Source: Pseudomonas reinekei (lineage in GTDB: Bacteria; Pseudomonadota; Gammaproteobacteria; Pseudomonadales; Pseudomonadaceae). From it: 64,000 nt of DNA. Below are positions 51,712 to 60,393 of this stretch, in pieces; position 1 is the first letter of the stretch; each line of letters starts with the position of its first letter. The translations under genes were made by a program, and so were the position numbers. Under the pieces are notes generated by a model. The model did not search any database. It was not told the origin of the DNA and was given only the letters and a program-made list of their open reading frames with translations. The stretch covers positions 124,001 to 188,000 of the forward strand of contig NZ_MSTQ01000010.1 of the NCBI RefSeq assembly GCF_001945365.1. Direction: 5' to 3'.

Positions 51712-52382
51712 TGAGCGCCAAGCAAAACATTCTCGCCAAACTGCGTAAAAGTCTGACAGGCACCACGCCGGTGGCTGACAACTTCGATGTCGATCTGGTG
51801 ACGAAGCCTTACACCTACACTCCGGAACAACGCATCCCGCAACTGCGCAAACTGATGGAAGCGGTGCACACGGAAATCCATCTGACCTCGGGTGATGGTT
51901 GGCCTGAACTGCTCGGGCAGTTGCTCAAGGATCGCCAGTTACCGAGCCTGTTGATCGCGCCGACCACACCTCACGGGCAGCGTGTCGCACAGTATTGGGA
52001 GAACAATCCCGACCTGCCGACGCTCAAGGCCTATGATCGTCCGATCGAGGAGTGGAAAGCCGAGTTGTTCAACGACACCCCGGCGAGCCTGACCACGACC
52101 CTCGGCGCAATCGCCGCAACCGGCAGCCTGATCATCTGGCCGACGCGGGAAGAGCCGCGCATGATGAGCCTCGCGCCATCGGTGCATTTCGCCCTGCTCA
52201 AGGCCAGTGAAATTCGCGACAACTTTTATCAGGTGCAGCAGGAGTTCGAATGGGCGCAAGGCATGCCGACTAATGCCTTATTGGTGTCCGGCCCGTCGAA
52301 AACCGCTGACATTGAACAAGTGCTGGCTTACGGCGCCCACGGCCCGAAAGACCTGGTGGTGCTGATCCTGGAGGACCAATGA
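51711..52382 (+). CDS. lutC: L-lactate oxidation protein LutC (LldG), LUD domain
   Basis: Third subunit of the Lut complex, 223 aa, with a LUD domain (about 40-220, ending GPKDLVVLILEDQ). The ATG at 51711 gives MSAKQNILAKLRKSL; a TTG one codon upstream is possible. It overlaps dld by 4 bp, so the lutABC-dld genes form one tightly packed unit. Confidence 0.94.
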   Translation: MSAKQNILAKLRKSLTGTTPVADNFDVDLVTKPYTYTPEQRIPQLRKLMEAVHTEIHLTSGDGWPELLGQLLKDRQLPSLLIAPTTPHGQRVAQYWENNPDLPTLKAYDRPIEEWKAELFNDTPASLTTTLGAIAATGSLIIWPTREEPRMMSLAPSVHFALLKASEIRDNFYQVQQEFEWAQGMPTNALLVSGPSKTADIEQVLAYGAHGPKDLVVLILEDQ

Positions 52383-55192
52383 GTCTACCGGCCGCTTTCC
52401 TGCGTGATGCGCAGCAACTGATTCCACCGCAACGGCGTTTCGACGACCCGTTGTCGACCCTCGCTTTCGGCACTGACGCCAGCTTCTACCGGCTGATTCC
52501 ACAACTGGTGATCCGCGTCGAATCCGAAGATGAAGTGGTGGCGTTGCTGAAACTGGCCCAGCGCGATCAAGTGCCGGTGACCTTCCGCGCCGCCGGCACC
52601 AGCCTCTCCGGCCAGGCCATCAGCGATTCTGTGCTGATCGTGCTTGGGGATAACTGGAACGGTCGCGAAATCCGTGGCCAAGGCACGCAAATTCGCCTGC
52701 AACCCGGCGTGATCGGCGCCCAGGCCAATGCCTGGCTGGCGCCGTTCGGGCGCAAGATCGGCCCGGACCCGGCATCGATCAATGCCTGCAAAATCGGCGG
52801 CATCGTCGCCAACAATGCCAGCGGCATGTGCTGCGGCACGGCGCAAAATACCTATCACACCCTGGCCGGCATTCGACTGGTGCTGGCCGATGGCAGCCGC
52901 CTCGACACGGAAGACGCCGCCAGTGTCGCGGCGTTTCGGCAAAGCCATGCAGGGTTGCTTGAACGCTTGGCGACGTTGGGTCGCGAGACACGCGCCAACG
53001 CCGAACTGGCTGCCAGGATTCGCCATAAATACCGTCTGAAAAATACCACCGGCCTGTCACTCAACGCCCTGGTGGATTACGACGAGCCTGTGGATATCTT
53101 GAGCCACTTGTTGGTGGGTTCCGAAGGCACGCTCGGATTCATCAGCGCGGTGACCTACGACACAGTGATCGATCACCCGAACAAGGCCTCGGCGCTGATC
53201 GTGTTCCCGGATGTGGAAACCTGCTGCAACGCCGTCACCGTGCTGAAAAGCCAGCCGGTGTCGGCAGTCGAGCTGCTGGACCGACGCAGTTTGCGCTCGG
53301 TGCAGAGCAAACCCGGCATGCCCGCTTTCGTACAGCATCTGTCGAACAATGCCTGCGCCCTGCTGATCGAATCCCGCGCGGCTTCGTCCACGTTGCTGCA
53401 CGAACAACTGGCACAAATCATGGCGTCACTGGCGTCGTTCCCGGTGGAGAAGCAAGTTGACTTCACCGAAGACCCGCTGGAAAACGCCCGTCTCTGGGCG
53501 ATCCGCAAGGACACCTTCCCCGCTGTCGGTGCCGTGCGCAAAACCGGGACCACGGTGATCATCGAAGACGTGACCTTCCCGGTGGAACAACTGGCCATCG
53601 GCGTGAATCGCCTGATCGAGTTGTTCGACAAACATCACTACGACGAAGCGATCCTTTTCGGACACGCGCTGGAAGGTAATCTGCACTTCGTCTTCACCCA
53701 AGGCTTCAACAGCCCGGAAGAAGTCGCACGCTACCAGGCGTTCATGGATGACGTGGCGCAATTGGTCGCAGTGGAATTCGGCGGTTCGCTGAAGGCTGAA
53801 CACGGCACCGGGCGCAACATGGCGCCATTCGTTGAGCTGGAATGGGGCAGCGACGCCTATCAGTTGATGTGGCAGCTCAAGCGACTGCTCGATCCCAGCG
53901 GCATTCTCAACCCGGACGTGGTGCTCAGCGAAGACCCGCAGATCCACCTCAAGCACTTGAAACCCTTGCCGGCCGCCGACGAGATTGTGGATAAGTGCAT
54001 CGAATGCGGATTCTGCGAGCCGGTCTGCCCGTCAAAAGGCCTGACCCTGAGCCCGCGCCAGCGCATCGTGATCTGGCGTGATATCCAGGCGAAAAAACGT
54101 GCTGGAATCGACACCCGCGAACTGGAGGCCGCTTACGAATATCAGGGCATCGATACCTGCGCCGCGACCGGGCTCTGTGCACAACGTTGCCCTGTAGGAA
54201 TCAACACCGGCGAGCTGGTGAAAAAACTTCGCGGCCAGCACGCCACCCATACGAAAACCGCCAACTGGCTTGAAGGCAATTTCGCCACGGCACTGCAAGG
54301 CGCACGTTTCACCCTGCACGTCGCCAACGGTGCGCGGATGTTGCTCGGCGCCCCACGACTGGCGAAGTGGTCGGCAACGCTGACGCGCGTGTCCAAAGGC
54401 CAGGTCCCGCAATGGACCAGCGCCATGCCGCAACCGGAAAAAGCCGTTCGCTTCAGCCCGCCAGTGACCGACGAACGCCCGCGCGTGGTGTACCTGGCAG
54501 CTTGTGTTTCTCGGGCCATGGGGCCGGCGGCCGGCGACAAGGAGCAAATGTCGCTGTACGACAAAACCCGAGGCCTGCTGGAAAAAGCCGGGTATCAAGT
54601 GATCTTCCCGGACAATCTGGACAACCTCTGCTGCGGCCAGCCGTTTGCTTCCAAGGGGTATGCCGAACAGGCCGAACACAAACGCCAGGAACTGATCGGC
54701 GCCCTGCTCCATGCCAGCCGTGGCGGCCTCGACCCGATTTACTGCGACACCAGCCCCTGCACCTTGCGCCTGAGCCAGGACTTGGGCGATGTGCGTCTGG
54801 ACCTGTACGACCCAGTGCGTTTCATCCGCACACATTTGATGGAGCGACTGGACTTTACGCCGCAGGAAGCACCGATCGCCGTGCATGTCACCTGCAGCAC
54901 GCAACACCTGGGCGAGAGCCAGGCGCTGATCGATCTGGCGCGCAAGTGCAGCAACAACGTGGTGATTCCCGAAGGCATTCACTGCTGCGGGTTTGCCGGA
55001 GACAAGGGCTTAACCACCCCCGAGTTGAACGCACATTCCCTGCGCACCCTGAAAGACGCCGTGCAGTACTGCGAGGAAGGCATCTCCACCAGTCGCACCT
55101 GTGAGATAGGCCTGAGTCAGCACGGCGGGATCGATTATCACGGGCTGGTGTATCTGGTGGACCGGGTAACGCAAGCTCGCCGATACCCATAG
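52379..55192 (+). CDS. dld: FAD-binding and (Fe-S)-binding oxidoreductase, D-lactate dehydrogenase type
   Basis: Membrane-associated D-lactate oxidation is inferred from context and family. The 937-aa protein joins an N-terminal FAD_binding_4 domain (about 35-265, with VTFRAAGTSLSGQ), an FAD-oxidase C domain (about 270-525), a 4Fe-4S segment (CIECGFCEPVCPSKG about 541-555, CAATGLCAQRCP about 594-605) and a C-terminal CCG-type module. Length and order fit the GlcD/Dld-II fusion of pseudomonads. It is the last gene of the operon. Confidence 0.92.
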   Translation: MSLPAAFLRDAQQLIPPQRRFDDPLSTLAFGTDASFYRLIPQLVIRVESEDEVVALLKLAQRDQVPVTFRAAGTSLSGQAISDSVLIVLGDNWNGREIRGQGTQIRLQPGVIGAQANAWLAPFGRKIGPDPASINACKIGGIVANNASGMCCGTAQNTYHTLAGIRLVLADGSRLDTEDAASVAAFRQSHAGLLERLATLGRETRANAELAARIRHKYRLKNTTGLSLNALVDYDEPVDILSHLLVGSEGTLGFISAVTYDTVIDHPNKASALIVFPDVETCCNAVTVLKSQPVSAVELLDRRSLRSVQSKPGMPAFVQHLSNNACALLIESRAASSTLLHEQLAQIMASLASFPVEKQVDFTEDPLENARLWAIRKDTFPAVGAVRKTGTTVIIEDVTFPVEQLAIGVNRLIELFDKHHYDEAILFGHALEGNLHFVFTQGFNSPEEVARYQAFMDDVAQLVAVEFGGSLKAEHGTGRNMAPFVELEWGSDAYQLMWQLKRLLDPSGILNPDVVLSEDPQIHLKHLKPLPAADEIVDKCIECGFCEPVCPSKGLTLSPRQRIVIWRDIQAKKRAGIDTRELEAAYEYQGIDTCAATGLCAQRCPVGINTGELVKKLRGQHATHTKTANWLEGNFATALQGARFTLHVANGARMLLGAPRLAKWSATLTRVSKGQVPQWTSAMPQPEKAVRFSPPVTDERPRVVYLAACVSRAMGPAAGDKEQMSLYDKTRGLLEKAGYQVIFPDNLDNLCCGQPFASKGYAEQAEHKRQELIGALLHASRGGLDPIYCDTSPCTLRLSQDLGDVRLDLYDPVRFIRTHLMERLDFTPQEAPIAVHVTCSTQHLGESQALIDLARKCSNNVVIPEGIHCCGFAGDKGLTTPELNAHSLRTLKDAVQYCEEGISTSRTCEIGLSQHGGIDYHGLVYLVDRVTQARRYP

Positions 55193-55194
55193 GA

Positions 55195-55269
55195 ACCGGC
55201 TTGCTGGCGATGGCTTGGGATCAGCCGACACCGAGCGGGTCTGAGCAATCAATCGCCAGCAAGCCGGCT
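55195..55269. repeat. REP-like inverted repeat after dld
   Basis: Arms of about 16 bp (CCGGCTTGCTGGCGAT at 55196-55211 and its reverse complement at 55252-55267) are separated by 40 bp. This is a second family of Pseudomonas REP/REPIN-like element and lies immediately after the dld stop. Confidence 0.75.
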
Positions 55270-55323
55270 CGTATTCGGTTTTTGGTAAAAAAAAACCGAA
55301 TTCCTACGCGCGGCTATAGTCAT

Positions 55324-55353
55324 TTGACTAGGCCCTTTGAAAGGGGCTTATAA
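55324..55353 (+). promoter_or_regulatory. Predicted promoter of the small secreted protein gene
   Basis: TTGACT (55324-55329) and TTATAA (55348-55353) are separated by 18 bp and lie about 63 bp before the gene. By inspection only. Confidence 0.45.
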
Positions 55354-55416
55354 CCACCTCGGCCAGCGGCCTCGTTCACCGGCAGCACCGAGCCCTCATG
55401 CGCAAGGAGATATCCC

Positions 55417-55692
55417 ATGAAGCACTCTGCAATTGCTGGATTGTTCATCGCTGCTGCAATGTTGGCGTCGCCGGTGTTTGCGGCGGATAAAGATCTGTGT
55501 GCCGGGAATATTCAACAAATAAACGATTTCGTGGACAGTGCGCCCTCCCTTCCTGAAGGCACAATGGACACCGTAAAAGCGGCACTGACCAAAGCGAAAG
55601 CCTCTCAGGCAGCCGGGAACGATAAGGATTGCGTCGAAGTCACCTCGGGCATCATCACCAAAATGCAAATTCGAAACCCGACCCGGAACTGA
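55417..55692 (+). CDS. Small secreted protein of unknown function
   Basis: A 91-aa protein with a clear signal peptide (about 1-22, cleavage near PVFA/AD), leaving about 69 residues. Two cysteines (28 and 72) could form a disulfide in the periplasm. The start is supported by AAGGAG just upstream. I recognise no domain. It lies between dld and ssrA with its own promoter and terminator, and is probably periplasmic. Confidence 0.82.
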   Translation: MKHSAIAGLFIAAAMLASPVFAADKDLCAGNIQQINDFVDSAPSLPEGTMDTVKAALTKAKASQAAGNDKDCVEVTSGIITKMQIRNPTRN

Positions 55693-55701
55693 TCCCTGGC
55701 A

Positions 55702-55724
55702 GGGCCAACCTTCGGGTTGGCCTT
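55702..55724 (+). terminator. Terminator after the small secreted protein
   Basis: An 8-bp stem GGCCAACC / GGTTGGCC with a TTCG tetraloop lies 10 bp after the stop. The T-tract is short (TT), so termination may be moderate. Confidence 0.6.
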
Positions 55725-55787
55725 CCGGACCACTTTGACGTAGACTGTGCAGGCTTGTTGCTCACTTGATTCACGAGCAATGAGTTC

Positions 55788-56182
55788 GGGGCCGTTTAGG
55801 ATTCGACGCCGGTTGCGAAACTTTAGGTGCATGCCGAGTTGGTAACAGAACTCGTAAATCCACTGTTGCAACTACTTATAGTTGCCAATGACGCCTACTA
55901 CGGGGAAAAATCTATCGCTGCGTAAGCAGCCTTAGACCTTTACCTTCTGGTACCTTCGGGTCCAGCAATCACCAGGGGATGTCTGTAAACCCGAAGTGAT
56001 TGTCATATAGAACAGAATCGCCGTGCAGTACGTTGTGGACGAAGCGGCTAAAACTTACACAACTCGCCCAAAGCACCCTGCCCGTCGGGTCGCTGAGGGT
56101 TAACTTAATAGACACGGCTACGCATGTAGTACCGACAGCGGAGTACTGGCGGACGGGGGTTCAAATCCCCCCGGCTCCACCA
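55788..56182 (+). ncRNA. ssrA: Transfer-messenger RNA (tmRNA)
   Basis: Rescues stalled ribosomes with SmpB by adding a degradation tag. The 395-nt RNA has a tRNA-like end: GGGGCCG at the 5' end pairs with CGGCTCC before the encoded ACCA at the 3' end, and the T-loop is GGTTCAAATCC. The internal frame at 55884-55925 encodes ANDAYYGEKSIAA and a TAA stop. The 3' tRNA-like part is the insertion target of the following island. Confidence 0.95.
56159..56182 (+). other. Presumed left attachment site (attL) in the 3' end of ssrA
   Basis: Integrases of the type encoded next door often recombine in the T-arm and acceptor end of ssrA, restoring it after insertion. The likely core is the ssrA end just before the encoded CCA. 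No matching copy was found at the right side of the island within the window. Confidence 0.45.
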
Positions 56183-56193
56183 CCTCAACATCT

Positions 56194-56219
56194 AAAGACG
56201 TCCAAGGACGTCTTTTTTT
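56194..56219 (+). terminator. Terminator after ssrA
   Basis: A stem AAGACGTCC / GGACGTCTT with a 2-nt loop is followed by a run of seven T residues. It lies 12 bp after ssrA; if the island was inserted at the ssrA end, this terminator came with it. Confidence 0.85.
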
Positions 56220-56364
56220 GTGCCTGAAATCCAGCAAATACGGGGCTTTCAGGTCCAACTGGGTCCGATGGTATCTGAACTCATCCTACAATTCGTGTAT
56301 TCCACGTGGTATTCCAAGCCCACGACTGGTATTTTTTGGAATACACGCAGTATCGGAGATCACC

Positions 56365-57600
56365 ATGGGTGCTCAAGCCACGCGGCTTTCAGACGTCAAA
56401 GTCAAAGCCGCGAAACCAAAGGAAAAAGACTACATCCTCACTGATGGCGACGGCCTTCAGATGAGAGTGAGAGCCAATGGCTCAAAGCTGTGGAATTTTA
56501 ACTACATCCACCCAGCAACCAAAAAGCGGATCAATATGGGCCTTGGTACCTTCCCGGAGGTGGGCTTGGCTCAAGCCCGGAAACGGACCGTAGAGGCCAG
56601 GGAGCTGGTGGCGCAAGGGTTCGATCCGAAAGAGAAGCGTGACGCTGATCGGCAAACGTTAAGAGCGACTACGGAACACACCTTCAAAAATGTGGCCACC
56701 GCATGGTTCGAGCTCAAGAAAGACTCTGTAACTACTGCCTATGCTGAAGACATCTGGCGCTCTTTGACTCTGCATGTCTTTCCCGATTTGGGTGCTACCC
56801 CGATCTCAGCAATCACGGCTCCAGCGGTCATAAATTTGCTTAGACCGCTAGAGACCAAAGGCAGCCTTGAGACAGTGAAGCGACTGAGCCAACGTCTTAA
56901 CGAGATCATGACCTACGGCGTGAATTCCGGCTTGATTCACTCAAATCCACTCAGCGGGATTCGCTCGGTTTTCAAGAAACCAAAAAAGAAAAACATGGCA
57001 GCACTCGCCCCAGACGAGTTGAAAGAACTGATGGTGACGGTGGCGAATGCCAGTATAAAAAGGACCACGCGGTGCTTGATCGAGTGGCAGCTTCACACAA
57101 TGACTCGCCCCGCAGAAGCAGCTACCGCACGGTGGGCAGACATCGACATCAGCAAGAAAACCTGGACGATACCTGCGGAGCGAATGAAAAAGCGCCGGAC
57201 TCACATCATCCCGCTCACGGAACAGACTCTGGAGCTCCTGGAGGCTATAAAGCCGCTTAGCGGACACCGCGAGCATGTCTTCCCGGCAGACCGGAATCCC
57301 CGTACTCATTGCAACAGCCAAACCGCCAATATGGCTCTCAAGCGTATGGGTTTTGGAGGCCGCTTGGTTAGTCATGGAATGCGCTCAATGGCCAGCACCA
57401 TCCTCAACGAGCACGGCTGGGATCCTGAGCTGATTGAGGTTGCGCTTGCTCACGTCGATAAGGACGAGGTTCGTAGCGCGTATAATCGGGCAGATTACAT
57501 AGAGCGAAGACGGCCCATGATGAAATGGTGGAGCGAGCACATCAAGGAAGCGGCTACCGGAAATCTGTCGATTTCCGCAATCATTGATCGCCTGGACTGA
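56365..57600 (+). CDS. Tyrosine-type site-specific integrase (P4/IntA-like)
   Basis: Catalyses insertion and excision at ssrA. The 411-aa protein starts MGAQATRLSDVKVKAAKPKEKDY at 56365, with GGAG at 56355-56358; the longer open frame runs through AT-rich, non-conserved sequence. It has an N-terminal DUF4102 arm (about 1-90), a core-binding domain (about 100-195) and a catalytic domain with Arg in TRPAEAATARW, HGMRSMAST and the Tyr in SAYNRADY. It is complete, as for CP4-57 IntA-like integrases. Confidence 0.95.
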   Translation: MGAQATRLSDVKVKAAKPKEKDYILTDGDGLQMRVRANGSKLWNFNYIHPATKKRINMGLGTFPEVGLAQARKRTVEARELVAQGFDPKEKRDADRQTLRATTEHTFKNVATAWFELKKDSVTTAYAEDIWRSLTLHVFPDLGATPISAITAPAVINLLRPLETKGSLETVKRLSQRLNEIMTYGVNSGLIHSNPLSGIRSVFKKPKKKNMAALAPDELKELMVTVANASIKRTTRCLIEWQLHTMTRPAEAATARWADIDISKKTWTIPAERMKKRRTHIIPLTEQTLELLEAIKPLSGHREHVFPADRNPRTHCNSQTANMALKRMGFGGRLVSHGMRSMASTILNEHGWDPELIEVALAHVDKDEVRSAYNRADYIERRRPMMKWWSEHIKEAATGNLSISAIIDRLD

Positions 57601-57609
57601 AGCTATCTT

Positions 57610-57973
57610 TTGTCTCACACCGGATGAGCGCATGAAGATGCGAGTGGCTTTCGTAATCCCAATTTCGGAAGACGTCGAAAAACTCGTGCAGAGCATTCCG
57701 CGAGCAGAAGGAAAACCCTATTTGTTTTCAGGGCAGGGCAAGACCGGGGTGATGCGCGCAAACGCCATACGCACGCGCCTGCATGGCATGGGATACGAAC
57801 ATATCACGCGACACGGCTTCCGCTCTTCGTTCAGGGACTGGGCGGGCGAATGCACTCACTACCCACGTGAGGTTTGCGAAATGGCGTTGGCTCATGACGA
57901 ACGTGACCAAACTGAGGGGGCGTACTCTCGCTCCGACCTACTCGACAAGCGACGTGCGCTCATGACAGATTGA
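57610..57973 (+). pseudogene. Remnant of a second tyrosine integrase (C-terminal part)
   Basis: The frame reads DERMKMRVAFVIPISEDVEKL and continues to HGFRSSFRDW and GAYSRSDLLDKRRALM, which are the C-terminal motifs of an integrase (HxxR and catalytic Tyr). The arm, core-binding and first-Arg regions are absent. It follows the intact integrase directly and is not its continuation: the intact one ends at its own stop. It shows that another integrase gene, probably of another element at the same site, was truncated. Confidence 0.8.
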
Positions 57974-58020
57974 GCTAATTTTTTATGATTAACTTCTGAG
58001 TTGGTACGTTCCGAGGAAGT

Positions 58021-58809
58021 ATGATTTCGATTACAGATGCGCAGATTGAAGGTATTAAACGGCGTAAACAGTCCGAATTGAGACAGGCTTGCGAAAAAGA
58101 TCTATTCTCAGGAAAGGACTGGTTCATCGCAACCGCAGGAAGGATTTTGACTGTACTTGAGAAACTTAGCATTGAAGAAGCTTTAAAGCAGACGCTTGAA
58201 ATAATTGTCCACCGCTTGTTAGTTTTCACTCAGCGATTTGCCCCCGAAACTAGGGAAAAGCTACTTTCAGACATATCTAAAATCGTAGATAGCGACGACA
58301 AGCTCATCGCTACCGCAGTGCGTAAATCAGCCAACTTCTTATCATATCTAAGCCGAGAGGAACTTACGGTAGTAAATCATCTCATCAAAGCTTTTGACGA
58401 GCACAAGGACGCTAAAAAGTTTTCAGGCCTTTCGCCATTAGCAATTCCAACATTGCTTCTCAGCCTAGAGCACGCTTATGCAGGCCAAGATAGATTCGCA
58501 AAAGACAATACAGTTGACCGCCAAAAGTCAATAAAACGCACCAGAAGACTGCATAGCTTAAAATATAGCGATGCGCGCCTTAAAACCTGCGATCTTCTTG
58601 ACGAACTACGACCTGAAAAAGGCTGGAAAGACGAAAATGAAGCAGCTACGAGTATCATGGAAAAACTCAAAGAGTATCTAGACAAAGAAAGAATTAGATA
58701 CCCTAGCACTCAAGACAAAGCTATGCTTAAAAAGCGTTTGATAGCTTGGATGAAAGAGCATGACTTAGTGAAACTAGCCTTCGAGCAAAATAAACAGTGT
58801 AATGCTTGA
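58021..58809 (+). CDS. Orphan protein of unknown function in the ssrA island
   Basis: A 262-aa, lysine-rich, largely helical soluble protein with no signal peptide, membrane segment or motif that I recognise. The ATG at 58021 follows GAGGAAG closely. The codon use and base content are more AT-rich than the core genes around the island, which fits recent acquisition. It lies where yfjH lies in CP4-57, between the integrase and the alpA/yfjJ genes, but no similarity is claimed. It is convergent with the next gene, 25 bp apart. Confidence 0.75.
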   Translation: MISITDAQIEGIKRRKQSELRQACEKDLFSGKDWFIATAGRILTVLEKLSIEEALKQTLEIIVHRLLVFTQRFAPETREKLLSDISKIVDSDDKLIATAVRKSANFLSYLSREELTVVNHLIKAFDEHKDAKKFSGLSPLAIPTLLLSLEHAYAGQDRFAKDNTVDRQKSIKRTRRLHSLKYSDARLKTCDLLDELRPEKGWKDENEAATSIMEKLKEYLDKERIRYPSTQDKAMLKKRLIAWMKEHDLVKLAFEQNKQCNA

Positions 58810-58834
58810 AGGTTATATTAGAAGCAATCGCTCG

Positions 58835-59923
58835 CTATAAAAATTGTTTCGCCCTTGGCCTCCCCCCTTTCTGACCTTGTACAGTTTTTACTACCCCTTT
58901 ATAGAACGAGCGCTTGTCTCCGGGCAAATAAGCACGTACCCATCGATCAATTTTTGTCAGGTATGAAGCAGCCTCCTTGACCTCTTGTAATTTCTCAAGA
59001 TCATAATAATCGAGTCGGCCGGTGCCATCTACGTTATGCCATGGCCGAGGCACGCAGTTCCAATAGTGCCCTTTCCCACAGGTGACCTGCTGCCATAACT
59101 CTCCTACACGAATACCCATTGTTAAATGCTCACGGTGCTTTGACCCATCCAGGAACAACATCACATGAAAATGAAACCCCTTCCTGATACCGTACTCAAG
59201 CTTGCAGGCGTATCCGACCATAGATATAGGAGAGTCTTTTTTTGACAGCGCCTTGAACAAAGACTTTCGATGCTCGCATATCTCAGGGTGATAGGAATGC
59301 ACCTCATATCCCTCGCGCGAAATTAAATCGCTTTCCTCTCCTGAGTAGCCTAGATCAACACGAACGACCAGCAATCGGGAGCAGCACTTCAGAATATCGT
59401 CAATGTATTTAGAAGTACTCCGAAAATTTTTATCAGAAGCTCGCCGATGATTTCGTTCTGCCTTCTTGAACTCACCGGAGTTAAGATGAGCATAAAGACC
59501 GCGAACGTATGCATTAACATCCTTAACATTGTCGTCCGCACCCTCCTTAGAATACGCTTTAAAGTTATACTTAAACTCACTTCGCAATTCAAAGAACGCG
59601 TGCACATACGGGCTGAGCTTTACGACAGATTTCATTTCTTCATAGCCACTTTCGTATGCACTGACGCGCATCGCTTCTACAACGATCTCCGCACGCTTAG
59701 AGGACACAATGTGAAACCCAGTATCTGATGCAGCATATTGAATTTTTGCTAGTACCTCACCCTTGGTCTCCAGTATCACACTCGTCGCCCGAATTATTGC
59801 AGCCACGGCGCCGAACATATTGGAAGGATGAATAAACCACTCATCATTAAGCGTTTCATGATTCCACGCCAATTCAACTTTACGACCTTGCAACACATTA
59901 GCACATGCAGAATCATCATTCAT
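58835..59923 (-). CDS. Inovirus Gp2-like / YfjJ-type protein, HUH replicase-like
   Basis: A 362-aa protein of the YagK/YfjJ C-terminal (inovirus Gp2) family. The C-terminal half has the order of a rolling-circle replication initiator: a strand VVRVDLGY (about 186-193), a His-hydrophobic-His motif HFH at 251-253 and a Tyr-x-x-Lys YLTK at 321-324. This resembles HUH Rep motifs I, II and III. Whether it nicks DNA is not shown. The region is AT-rich, as in the island. It lies downstream of alpA on the same strand. Confidence 0.85.
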   Translation of the reverse strand: MNDDSACANVLQGRKVELAWNHETLNDEWFIHPSNMFGAVAAIIRATSVILETKGEVLAKIQYAASDTGFHIVSSKRAEIVVEAMRVSAYESGYEEMKSVVKLSPYVHAFFELRSEFKYNFKAYSKEGADDNVKDVNAYVRGLYAHLNSGEFKKAERNHRRASDKNFRSTSKYIDDILKCCSRLLVVRVDLGYSGEESDLISREGYEVHSYHPEICEHRKSLFKALSKKDSPISMVGYACKLEYGIRKGFHFHVMLFLDGSKHREHLTMGIRVGELWQQVTCGKGHYWNCVPRPWHNVDGTGRLDYYDLEKLQEVKEAASYLTKIDRWVRAYLPGDKRSFYKGVVKTVQGQKGGRPRAKQFL

Positions 59924-60168
59924 ATTTCATCCTCGACCACTACAGACGCCAAGCTCGTACCAGTAACGCCACTCAATACAAAGCAGCGATTACACACATT
60001 CAATATTAGATATAATTATTGATATAACATATAAACCAATACTCACCCACGCAATACTTACGGCAATATCTGACCGCGCTCACCTCTAGAGGGGTTTATC
60101 AAGCTCTAAAATATTTAAACTCAGAATAAAACCTGAAAAAAGTTAGTGTCGAATTTTTGATAACACCC

Positions 60169-60393
60169 TTACTCTTGACCGAGCGTTATCCTGGACTCTA
60201 TCCAGCCGTTTATATGCTCATCTAGCCAACCAATAGCTGACAAGCCAATCTTAATTGGTTTAGGGAAGGTATTATCATAGCGGGTGGATTTCGGATTGAT
60301 TCGATCATAAATAGTCGACTTTGAAAGACCTACTCGCCTTGTGACCTCTGCCATTCGCAGTATCTGCATTGCTTTTTTAGGTTCGGTATTCAT
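60169..60393 (-). CDS. alpA: AlpA-family transcriptional regulator
   Basis: A 74-aa helix-turn-helix protein (RMAEVTRRVGLSKSTIYDRI) of the AlpA/Prophage CP4-57 regulator family. AlpA activates the CP4-57 integrase gene in E. coli and so promotes excision. Here it probably regulates the island genes. It is on the minus strand, upstream of the Gp2-like gene by 245 bp. Confidence 0.92.
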   Translation of the reverse strand: MNTEPKKAMQILRMAEVTRRVGLSKSTIYDRINPKSTRYDNTFPKPIKIGLSAIGWLDEHINGWIESRITLGQE

